This document shows, in pieces, positions 11,101-20,413 of a DNA stretch of 20,461 bases. Source of the DNA: Pelargonium nanum (taxonomy: Eukaryota; Streptophyta; Magnoliopsida; Geraniales; Geraniaceae); assembly GCA_036897485.1 (NCBI GenBank), contig JAYMTF010001959.1, forward strand, positions 1 to 20,461. The letters are read 5' to 3'. The position numbers were made by a program, and so were the translations under genes. Position 1 is the stretch's first letter, and each line of letters opens with the position of its first letter. The notes under the pieces were generated by a model that saw only the letters and a program-made list of their open reading frames with translations, made no database searches and was not told the DNA's origin.

Positions 11101-11190
11101 GGTTGGAGGAGGAAGAAGAAGATGATGATGATAGAGGGTGAGAGTGTGCTCGTCTGGACTGGAGGCTTTATCTTTTGGGGAGATAATGTT
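11101..11190 (-). promoter_or_regulatory. Pyrimidine-rich 5' leader of plastid L10
   Basis: Read on the minus strand, the bases before the ATG form CT-rich and TCA/TTC triplet-rich text (11105-11140). This is usual for leaders of plant nuclear genes for ribosomal and plastid proteins. No convincing TATA box was seen in the next 150 bases, so the transcription start is not placed. Confidence 0.45.
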
Positions 11191-11279
11191 TGAATTACAA
11201 AAACATGCTTGAAGTTTAGAATATTATCAATTGGACCCTTCATTTTTATCATTCTTGTAAGCTTTTCTTATTCCATTAA

Positions 11280-12060
11280 ATAAGTAAAGTTCATTTAGGT
11301 CCCTAAACTTTAAAACAACAAAAATGTCATGATTTAGTCTTGAACTTTGAGTTTTTGGGTTACAATGGTTTATGCTCTTAATTCAAGTTAACTTTGATGA
11401 TGTGTCACGGATGTGGGGTCAAAATAGTTCGTACAGTTAAGTTTTCGCTTGGTGATAGTTACAGTGAAGTCTTTGCAAGGTTTGTGCGGATGTATCATGC
11501 AGGGGCAAGGACTCCTGGATAGATGGATGAAGGAGATGCGAACATGGTGACTCACGCACGGATGTCTGTGTGGCCCAAGACTTGTGGAGCAATATACGGA
11601 TGAAGTTATGCATAGGCGAAGCCATGCGTGGATGCATATATTGCCTGGTGGGAGTGTTCCGCAAACAATCTTGGCAAGGGCGTGGAGCCAAGTACGGATG
11701 CGAGGCCTCAAGCATGAAGCGGTGCGGCTTGGGGTTGTCAACGATAGGAGCTCGTGACATGGATGCAGGACACAACTTTGAGATGTGCGTGGAGTGTTGC
11801 GTGGGCATCTCGCATGTGAGTACGAGAACTTGTGGACTTTTGGCTTGCTCTTACAAGGATGCGGATAGTTCGATGGAGTGTGTGCCACGATGATGTGCTA
11901 TGCTTGGAAATCACAAGTAAGATCCTTGCAATGAGAGTGTGGCGCGAGCAAGCTTGCGTGGATTCATGCGGTTCGTCATGCCATGTGTCATCTTCGCATT
12001 GGCCTCTTTTATTTATTATTCTTTTTTGGATATCATGACATGCATGACTAACTTCTTGAA
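11280..12060. repeat. GC-richer, repeat-like intergenic segment (possible old transposon fragment)
   Basis: This lies between the L10 promoter and the 3' end of the HAD gene. Its left border has AT-rich text with two variants of a common plant intergenic phrase, TAGGTCCCTAAACTTT at 11297 and TTAGTCTTGAACTTT at 11334. From 11388 to about 12010 composition shifts to G and C. The hexamer CGGATG recurs at 11408, 11487, 11559, 11597 and 11695, with further GTGGATG and ATGCGG variants. Several overlapping open frames of 100-166 codons exist on both strands, but none resembles a protein family. Clear terminal repeats or target-site duplications were not found. I read it as a degraded repeat of unknown class. 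Confidence 0.4.
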
Positions 12061-12265
12061 GAAAAAAAAAACTCATTTCGAAATAAAATTCAAGTGAAAC
12101 TGAAACTCATTTCCAGACTGAGGGAGTAAGATTGAAAAATCTAATCTCTCACACAAGCGTGTAGAATGAACTTACTAACATTACATGCTGTAATGATATT
12201 TAAGGTAAAAATACAAGTTCTGAAGCACTTCCAATGTTTGATTATGTTGTGTTTAGTGAAAACCA

Positions 12266-12346
12266 CACATGGAGAAAACCAAGTAACAAGGAGGTTTCTC
12301 AGTTTGGGAAATCCCAAGATCAACCACATGGAGAAAACCAAGTAAC
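12266..12346. repeat. 22-bp direct repeat flanking a small palindrome
   Basis: Identical 22-base copies lie at 12266-12287 and 12325-12346, each beginning CACATGGAGAAAACC. Between them sits the inverted repeat TTGGGA-AA-TCCCAA at about 12304-12317. The structure falls 140-220 bases downstream of the HAD gene stop, probably within its transcribed 3' end. It has no known function. Confidence 0.75.
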
Positions 12347-12484
12347 TGATTTCATAGACTTACTCCGAGTCCTCCAAATGCTGGTTCCTGCTTCATTATT
12401 ATCACGTTCAAAGAATATTTATCAACACGTTTGGCTTCTAAGTGAAATTTGTCGATGTGATGAGATGGTTAACTTCCTAGAGAA

Positions 12485-15400
12485 TTAAGCACATTCCTTT
12501 TCCAAAATATAGTCCACTGCCTCTTGAACAGTGTCAACAACCTGCACAAAAAGAAAATATACGAGCCATGGTACAATTCCCAGTATTATGACCGCTTCTC
12601 AATTTGAGAGCATAATTTTGAAGTTCATGATTTCAAATCTGATACCAAAACTCAACTTACCAGATCTGCGGGATACTCAGTGGGATTGCCTTTTCCACGG
12701 AAAACACCTGTCCTTGTTAAAATAGAAAACCAAGGACTTCCTGCCTGAAAATCACAAATAAGAAAGGAATTATGCAGCCCTGTCATCCGATTATCCTCAC
12801 TATGAAAACAACAGTTGATTCTATTCATTGGCGCTAATATTCTGCAGATCTTGAGACAAGCAGGTCTAAAAATTACAGAACACAAATGAACCTGCTGTGC
12901 GCCCTTGATATCAACTGAAGGATTGTCGCCTATCATGTAAAGGGTTTCAAAAGGACATGATTGAGCTTCTCCGTCGTCCATAGAACAGCCATCACAAGAG
13001 GCCCGAAGCTTTCTCAATATACCTTCAGCGTTCTTGAAGACAAATGGATTTGGTTTACCAAAACATTCATATTCCAGGGGATTGTGATGAATTCTGCATA
13101 GTGTTTCCAAATATAAAGTCAAAGATAGGAAAAAAAGAAAGATATTCAGTGTCAAGTGACAGCTTAATACAACGCATCCTTTACAGACAAGGTAAGGGTT
13201 TTAGACGATTTACTAAGACATTGGATACCGATCTTACCTGTTGAATATGCTTTCTAATGCAGTTCTGAAAGCACCCATTCCAAGACGCTCTGAGGGAAAT
13301 GCAGCCTGGAACATGCGGTCAACAGATTAAAACATCCCCTAGTTTGGGGATAAATTTAGGTAACAAGCAAACCGAGAGCAATTATGTCCTACTCTTTAAA
13401 TTTCAGAATAGAAGTTACTGGAGCAAATACCGATAAACAATCAGATTGACTAAATTTGCAAGGTGCTCATTGCTCACAGGTACACATTCAACGTGTTTGT
13501 TGGCAAGGCTAATAATTGAACAGGTTAAATGCATCCATTATCTAAGTCTGCCATGAGTCTTGACATTCAAATCATTTTAAGCTAATCAAATAAATACTTT
13601 CATTCGGTTTATCAAGTACCTCTTTTTGAAACATCAAATTGTTGGTTCTTTCTTTTCAGACTTGAACTACAAACAAGCATATATAAAAATAATAATTTAT
13701 GGAATCCACGCAAATCATATTTCTAAATAACCATAGTGACCAACCTGATATTGAAGATCGTCAGCAGCAAAATACAAAGGTGGTTGTTGCCCGTTCTCTT
13801 GTCCAGGAAGGCCTCCTGATCCTAAAATGTCACAGAGAACCTAATGCAAAGCATCAACAGTTTAGCTATCACACGAATCACGATACAAGCAATCAAAGAA
13901 AGATACACAAACATGAACATGAACAATTAAATCATATTCCAAACAACCAATTCATACAAACAAAAAAAAGTTTATATGAAATTTTAAACAGCCATAAATT
14001 TTGGTAACTTTAAGTTTAGGGGAAACAAATGTCGGTCGTTCCATATTGATTTCTCATGCATTAAAAAGTCATACCTGAATGTCTCTACCCCAATCTACTG
14101 GGTCACTGACAACAAATGCTGCTTTAACTCTTTCAGTGAAAATGTTGCATTCTGATACATGTTTCTTCAAGTCACTGTCCCTATTCTGTTCTCGCTTGGT
14201 TGTCCAGGCCTTGTATTGAGATACAGGATCAATGTTCTCAAAGTATGATGCATAATCATCTAACGAGAGCACTTTCCTGTTATCAAGATAAAATTTGGTA
14301 GCACATATTTTACTTTAACATCAAAGGAAAACAAGCCAACTCATAAAAATTAAAAACAATACTCACTTGAAACCATAATCAGACATTACCACAGCAGGCT
14401 CCCCTTTTCCAGCAGCAACAATCAGTTCATTTTCAAATCTGAGGATAAAATGCAAACTTAAATATCTACCAAGTGTCCATAGTAATATCCTTAATGTCAT
14501 CGTATGACACTAACTGAGAAATAATCTGATAGCAGGAAGTTCAGAGAAAAGATGCCACAACTAGATTTAAGCTCATCCACTTTGTAAATCAAGCAAAAAT
14601 ACTACGATTCACAGAAGGCTTTGCTTCCCAGGAATCCACTTGTTTGTCAGATTGTTCAGACAGACGGTACCTGGTGCAAATTTCCTTGACAATTACCCAG
14701 CACAAACTGGCATTATGAACCAGCAGCAATCGTACATACTGGTATCGTATATTTCCAAATTAAGGCAATCTCAGCTGTCCGGCTTTCATACCTTGCCCAG
14801 CTGATGCAGCCAACCATATACTTTACTAAAAGGTGTGGTTACTTTACTTTATCCAAATTTATCACTGGAATATCGTGATTATTAGCAAAAGATGACAAGA
14901 GAGATAAATATAGGGATCATTTTGTTTTTCTTGCATTTTTTTCGAACTGATTATTTATTGATGAGCTGTACTGGAGAGATTGCTTTAGCGTTATAGAATA
15001 AGAAGAGCCGGCCACAAAGAAACCTGATTCTAACAAGGTATGGAGCCATGTAGGAAAATAACTGCTAAAAAATAATATTATGCGAGTGTAAAAAAAAGAT
15101 CCATGACAATTTGATATTTACCTCTTCAACAAATTTTTAAAAGGTGAATGACCCTGTACAACCTGCACAAGGTGACAGCTATGCCAAAGTTTCCATCAGT
15201 CAAACAGCAATTTATGACAGTTATGAGGATGTGAGTACTATTTATACTAAGAAAGTAATAAACATTTCAAGGCACTACCTGCACAGGTAAAATGTTCACT
15301 CCCAAAAGCTTGCTTAACTCAATTGCTCTTCTGGATTCTGGAATTCCTCCTCCTGCTCAAATGGAATAATATCTCCCATCATTTTAGTGCACCAGTATAA

Positions 15401-16418
15401 TAAAACTATCACTACTGTAAAACTCTTTATACATTCGATCAAGTCCAACTTCAACAGTATAGTTTTTTTTAGTCACCTTGACTAATGAACTAGAAGGTTC
15501 ATATTGAAGGTGAAGATAGCAAAAAAAAAACAAGTTTAAATGTTTGATGAAGACACAGAAAGACAAAATAATTATTAAAGTGACTCACCATTTGTCAAGA
15601 ACAGGAAGGGAACCTTCAAAACACCTGCAACAAAGCAATTGTTCATCCACTGATTGTAATCAACAATTCATATGCAATTTATATAATTTCCACCCAATAA
15701 AAAAAAACATTACATTTAGAACAGGTAGTGAAATTCAAGCATTTCAGATTATTTTCTTTTATCCAATTTCTCGAGAACTAAGCACAAGATAATGGTAGAT
15801 TTTCAGAAGGAAGTGAAATTGTTCATCCACTAATAGCCACTTAAGGGTTACAAATCAAATGAAATATATACAACTCTCATTAATTGAGCTAAAAAAACAT
15901 GGAGAAATTGTGAAGTTCAAGCATTCCAGGTTATCCTCTTTTATCTTCTTTTTCACTGTTGTCACTTACAATTCAAATAAAAAAAATATACAAAATTTTC
16001 ATCAATTGAACAAAACAATTTACACGACTTACAGCAGACAGTGAAATTCAAGTACTCCAGTTTATTCATTTTCTCGGGAACCAAACACAAGGCAATTGTA
16101 GATATTAGCAACAGGAAAGCACCTGAATCGTCATAAAACCGCCTGAGAGCTTGGGGAGAGCCTCCGATGGGATCACGGCCACGAAGAATGACACCGTCGA
16201 TGTCGAAAGCGACTCCAAAAGAAGACCTGAAAACAATGGCCGAAGTGAGACGAGAAAAAAGCGTTAGCATCGGAGAGAACCGAGAATTAGAGAGACCGTT
16301 GTTGGGGCTTGGAATTGGATTGAAGCTGGGAGAAGAATCGCGAAGCTTGGAGCTGCAATGGCGCTCTGTTCCTGCTGTGGTGAGCCCCGAGACACCAAAA
16401 CGCCCTCTGAAACTTCAT
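12485..16418 (-). CDS. HAD-superfamily class IIA hydrolase, CECR5/HDHD5-like, complete
   Basis: This is a probable phosphatase of the haloacid dehalogenase superfamily. Its substrate is unknown. Twelve minus-strand exons are 16418-16297, 16226-16123, 15624-15589, 15352-15279, 15162-15122, 14438-14367, 14276-14075, 13840-13745, 13305-13238, 13093-12892, 12744-12661 and 12541-12485. They total 1158 nt, or 385 residues plus TAA, and all junctions keep frame. The catalytic motifs are present. Motif I is AFDIDGVILRG, with nucleophile D49 and acid D51. Motif II is FLFLTNGGG with T86. The motif III lysine is K285 in CFGKPNPFVF. Motif IV is MIGDNPSVDIKGA with D328 and D333. A class IIA cap lies between motifs II and III. 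Residues 1 to about 41 are rich in Arg, Gln, Ser and Phe and lack acidic residues, which suggests a mitochondrial presequence. CECR5 relatives in yeast and animals are mitochondrial. The first intron is only 70 nt with a weak GTCTCT donor, so the N-terminus is the least certain part. The Arabidopsis counterpart I have in mind is the hydrolase At3g45740. Confidence 0.93.
15635..16110. repeat. Degenerate tandem duplication inside HAD intron 2
   Basis: AATTGTTCATCCACTRATWG occurs at about 15638 and 15818, 180 bases apart. GTGAARTTCAAGYAYTYCAG occurs at 15728, 15910 and 16041. TCTCGRGAACYAARCACAAG followed by GTAGAT occurs at about 15769 and 16073. The blocks keep their order, indicating about two and a half diverged head-to-tail copies within the 498-bp intron (15625-16122). 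No coding potential was seen. Confidence 0.75.
16227..16296 (-). other. 70-nt first intron of the HAD gene, with an alternative in-frame start inside
   Basis: On the minus strand it begins GTCTCTC and ends TTGTTTTCAG. A branch-point-like TGCTAACG at 16262-16269 is followed by a pyrimidine tract. Splicing joins CAACAACG to GTCTTCTTTTGG in frame. If it is retained, the upstream frame ends at TAA (16289-16287). ATG at 16270-16268 then reads MLTLFSRLTSAIVFRSSFGV directly into the catalytic domain. Confidence 0.65.
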
Positions 16419-16612
16419 CTCTCTCCCTCTAACGTACAAAAAAGTTTTGTCTTTTGAACGAGTGTTTGTGGAGAACTGGAGGTACCGGACGGGACCATAA
16501 GTTGCAGTAAAACCGTAGCTTCGTAATGCTGTTTTATTCTAAATAGTTTTTGATCCTGTGCATCGGTCCAAACCCGGAAATTTATTGGATTTCGACCGGT
16601 CTGAAAAATCTC
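16419..16612 (-). promoter_or_regulatory. 5' flank of the HAD gene (divergent spacer, left part)
   Basis: This holds the 5' leader and proximal promoter of the HAD gene. No TATA box stands out. From 16561 the text contains CGGTCCAAA-like and CGACCGGTC-like phrases that recur around the SINE. They suggest older repetitive DNA close to the promoter. Confidence 0.35.
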
Positions 16613-16842
16613 GGTCCAAATCGATTTTTTTTTTGGTAATAAGTGACGGGACAGCAGATCTACAAAGGCCTGTGATTCTCACTCCCTAGTGAGCGCGTCA
16701 CTCGAGTTAGTTGTTAGCTCTCCCCTTAAACACATAATCTCACCTCATACCGTCGGTAATGAGGCTCTAACCTGAGACCTCAAAGGAAATTCAAAGTGCA
16801 TCAACCGCTTGTTCCAACATGTCTTAGTGGTCCAAATCGATT
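16613..16842 (-). mobile_element. tRNA-derived SINE with perfect 14-bp target-site duplication
   Basis: Direct repeats GGTCCAAATCGATT lie at 16613-16626 and 16829-16842 and enclose an element of about 200 bp. Read on the minus strand, the element starts ACTAAGACATG. It carries an A box TGGAACAAGCGG (16816-16805), which fits TRGYNNARNNGG at all fixed positions but one. A B box GGTTAGAGCC follows about 32 bases later (16772-16763) and resembles GGTTCRANYCC. The element ends with ten A residues next to the far target-site copy. These are the hallmarks of a non-autonomous retroposon transcribed by RNA polymerase III and inserted by a LINE machinery. It encodes no protein. The exact SINE family was not identified. 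The perfect duplication argues for a fairly recent insertion. Confidence 0.88.
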
Positions 16843-17340
16843 GGACAAAAAGTTTTTTGGAAAATGCATTTCTAATGAAAATGTTGTGAAAATTTTAAAG
16901 CACGAGAGAATTTGAAGTGTAATCAATGATAAGCAAAATATAAAATTGGTTATAGATACTAAAATAATTTTATACGAGAAACATATAAATATGATTTTGG
17001 ACGGTTATAAAATAAATGGTATTGAACAAATTTGGCCCAAAACCAAACGGGGCTGAAAGTTCGTACAATAGTGATTCATTCTGTCCAAACCCAGCCCAGT
17101 TTCAGTCCGAAATATAAAATTCACGTGGCACAAACTAATTGCTATATTCACCATGTTTTAGAATTAAATTGAAAGAAACTAAAGTACATGTACTAATAGG
17201 AAACAATTTTGATGAATTTAGGGTCATATTAGAACGTTCCAAGCTACATTGACTAATTAATAGAAAAATACATAGTAGGAGGGTTATTTTGTAACATTCT
17301 CATTGCAACAAATACTCCGTAAATAAAAAGAGGACAAATC
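16843..17340. other. AT-rich spacer upstream of the CCCH gene
   Basis: No gene was found. At 17030-17110 there are Pro-like phrases CCCAAAACCAAACGGGGC and CCAAACCCAGCCCAG. Together with CGGTCC phrases left of the SINE they look like remains of an older repeat into which the SINE inserted. ATACTCCGTAAATA at about 17311-17324 resembles tails of plant MITEs, but no paired terminal repeat was found. Confidence 0.4.
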
Positions 17341-17551
17341 CGTAATTTTACGCAAACCCTCTTCTTCTCTGCACGCTTATCAATTTCCTCCTGATCAGAC
17401 GAAACATTGTTCAGTTCTCAGAACCTGCTCTCAATCGTTGAATCACGAAAGCCCCTTAGCTAAATCTGCTTAGTACCATAATCTTATCTGATTCGAAGCT
17501 CGATTGAGAGCACAAAATTGGTTGAAATTAGCCTGAAGCTGTGTTATAACC
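17341..17551 (+). promoter_or_regulatory. Proximal promoter and 5' leader of the CCCH gene, with telo-box
   Basis: AAACCCT at 17354-17360 is a telo-box. It is followed by a CTCTTCTTCTCT pyrimidine tract about 190 bases before the ATG. Telo-boxes near pyrimidine-rich starts are known in plant genes for the translation machinery, which fits the inferred role of this gene. No clear TATA box was seen apart from a weak AAATAAAAAG near 17323. Confidence 0.45.
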
Positions 17552-18428
17552 ATGCCTCCAAAGCAATCGAAAGCAGATTTGGCGAAGAAGCAGAAGATTG
17601 TAGAAGACAAAACATTCGGATTGAAGAACAAGAACAAGAGCAAAAATGTCCAAAAATACGTCCAATCCCTCCACCAAAACGTCCAGCCCAAAATCGACCC
17701 TACTAAAGTCGCTGCCAAGGTCTACTTTTTTTTATACCTAAAAATTGTTTTTTTGGTTAATTTAATGTTCTGCTTGGTTTGATGGAAAATCATTCACAAT
17801 TCGAATATTTGAGAACAAATAATTTGGTGGGCTGAGCTTTGAATATATATTTTATTACTGAAAAATCAAATCTTTGAGCAATTTGAGATGTGTTAACAGA
17901 AAAAGAAGGAAGAAGAGAAGGCAAGAGAGAAGGAGCTGAATGATTTGTTCAAGGTTGCTGTTAGTCAGCCAAAAGTACCTCCTGGTATGGGTTATTGCCT
18001 TATTGGGTTGTGTTCAATCTTTCTACATGCATAAAAGTTGATGTGTTTGTAATAGAAATTCGGGTTTTGGATAGGTGTTGATCCCAAGTCTATACTATGT
18101 GAGTTTTATAAGGCGGGTCAGTGTACTAAGGGTTTCAAATGCAAGTTCTCTCACGACTTGAATATCCAGAGGAAGGGTGAGAAAATTGATATTTACAGCG
18201 ACAAGCGGGATGGAGGTGATTTTACTCTTCTATATACTAGTATTTTGTTTTGATTTTGTTTTGATTTTGCAGAGCTGTAAGCTCATTATTAATTTAATCA
18301 ATTGTGGTTGTGATTTGATTGGGTGTGCTATTTCTTAAGAAACCATGGAGGATTGGGATCAAGAGACGCTAGAGAAGGTTGTGGAGTCGAAGAAGAACGA
18401 GTACAACCATAATAAACCTACTGAAATT
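17552..18428 (+). CDS. CCCH zinc-finger protein, ZC3H15/DFRP1-like, N-terminal part (3' end outside window)
   Basis: Proteins of this family bind and stabilise the GTPase DRG1 and associate with translating ribosomes in the cytosol. In plants they are annotated as zinc finger CCCH domain-containing proteins such as Arabidopsis C3H11 and C3H21. Four exons, 17552-17719, 17900-17984, 18075-18215 and 18340-18428, give the first 161 residues in frame. The N-terminus [20 protein letters not shown] and the following [20 protein letters not shown] are diagnostic, and a Lys/Glu-rich helix spans residues 53-72. The first zinc finger is [19 protein letters not shown] at residues 93-111, spacing C-x7-C-x5-C-x3-H, with all ligands present. 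The second finger and the C-terminal DRG-binding region must lie beyond the window, and family length is near 370 residues as I recall. The last donor, ATT/GTATGT, is strong. The first donor, AAG/GTCTAC, is weaker but required by frame and homology. Confidence 0.93.
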
Positions 18429-20413
18429 GTATGTTTCTTTCTCATTTCAAATCAAGTTCTATAAATTTTGTTAGTAAAAACTATTACTATTTTCACCGAG
18501 GATGTCATTTGTGTCCGTAGAAACATATGTTAGTCTGTTTGGTGTAGCTTAATGATATGTTGGTGAGAGTTAATGCATTTCTAATTATGCCCTTGGTATC
18601 TGCAGTATGTGAATTATGTTGCATCACTGATTAGTGTCATAAAACTAGTGATGTGAACCGATACATGTTAATATGCAATGTTTGTCTAAATAAAATATGA
18701 TAGTGAGGATCTGGTGGAGGTTGCATTGAAATTTGCGGTAGAGATTGTGAATTTCTAATATGTATTCTAGATTGATGTGCAAATCTGTTGGTCAATGCTA
18801 AAAAAACAATAAGCTTGCACAGCAAGTGTGTACTCTGTACTGATTTCGTTCATGATTTTCATCGTGAGTCATGACTGTTGAGAAAATTAAGTTGGGTTCT
18901 TAGTTCATACATTTCTCTATATCTTTGCAGATTAGATATAAAAATTGTCCTGATTTTTATGTTCAATATTTAACCAGTAATGGTTGAACTTGAGGAAATA
19001 TTGTCTTTTTCGTTCCCTTATCCTTTTTCTTTGGTTATTCAGTTAGTGCTCATTTCAAACCTCGTCTATATGACCTCTCTAAAAAAAAAAGGGCCGTTTA
19101 GACATGTCCAATGAGAATAAGATCCTTGTCCTGTACTCTGATTCAGATGCAGTTCTTCTTACTCCTTTATCTTTGGTCACATTCCTATGACTTTCTTCTC
19201 TCAAAGGTTATTTGAGCATTGACGTGGTCCACAAAATGGCTTTGGCATGATTAGTGCCCCACAAAAAGGCTAACCAAAAATGTTTTTCTCTAGAGGAGCT
19301 TCTTTGGCATATTCTTCCCCCAAGTTATTTGTGTAAGTAAAGTGTGAGGATTATGGGTCATCTTTTGATACTCTGAACTGTTCTTTTGCATCAGTTATGG
19401 AGGCCAAATATGCTTAGCTTTGCTGGTGTCAGGTGGGTGATTTCCCCAAAGATCTCAGGCCTCGGGGCAATTTTATTTAGGGCATTTAGGTGGAGTGAAG
19501 GGGTGAGATTCACAGCGTCACACTCTCATGGCAGTGATTTCAGTTGGCTTTGGTGGTCAGATGGGAGGATGTAATTTTGTGAACTTGGTCATCAACATCG
19601 AAGTCACATAGTAATGACTTGGTTTTGTGGTTCCCTCTTTATTACTGACTCCGCAAAAGACTACGTAAGTTCCCTGGGTACTGGTTTGAGTTGAGTGGTG
19701 CCTTAAGTGAATATAACATGTGTCCCTCTTGAAAAACTACAAAGCAAACTCAATTTGGCGGGGCTTCATGGGTTATCTTGATTAGCTTGGGCTGGAGTCC
19801 TCTTTACTGAACATTTTGATTAAGATGGCTGTCTCTTAGGACCAGCTAAAGGAGGAATGCACTTGAGGTAAAAAAAAAAGAATGAAAATATGAGGTCAGC
19901 TTTATCGTTGTAGAGAAGACTTCTTTTTGTATCATATCTCAAACTCTACTATTTATATGGCATGTGGATGTAACCTAGAGATTATATGGATCTTGCACAC
20001 TTAATGGTTTGGAGTTATTCATGTCTGACTTGATAAGCCTTCCCGTGAAAAAAAATTCAAACTTCAAAGCTGTTCCTGATATGTGCATCTTTTTTCTTTT
20101 AGTTCGTAACGACACCCATGAAAACTCTTTCAGCTTTTCATACGAGGCTTCCCACTATGTACTTGTACATGCATTCTCTTGCTATTCATATTTTTCTCTT
20201 CCTCTGACATTAATAATGTTGGTAAAATATATTTCTAGATGTTTAGAACAGTTTGGAAAGTCGGGCCATCTATCAGGAATTATAGACCAATTCATTAAAA
20301 CTTGTTCATAAGCTCACATTTTTATGGGCTAGCTCAGAATCAGGCAATCAGCCTCCCAAAAGAGCTAGAAACTTGTGGTCTGAGGTTCACCATATTTTCA
20401 TTTGAACTATTTC

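Noticed and set aside
11388-12076. Overlapping frames of 107-166 codons on both strands
   Set aside because: They overlap in several frames, are rich in Cys, His and Pro from repeated CGGATG/CATCCG text, have no domain, and show no splice or start context. They are better explained by GC-rich repeat sequence.
16625-16828. Functional tRNA gene
   Set aside because: A- and B-box-like motifs are present, but the flanking bases do not fold into acceptor and anticodon stems. The A tail and target-site duplication mark a SINE.
17311-17324. Stowaway-type MITE end (ATACTCCGTAAATA)
   Set aside because: No inverted partner and no TA duplication were found within several hundred bases.
20009-20311. 100-codon + strand frame near the right edge
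   Set aside because: It lies in the long CCCH-gene intron, does not match the expected second zinc-finger exon, and looks like chance AT-rich sequence.
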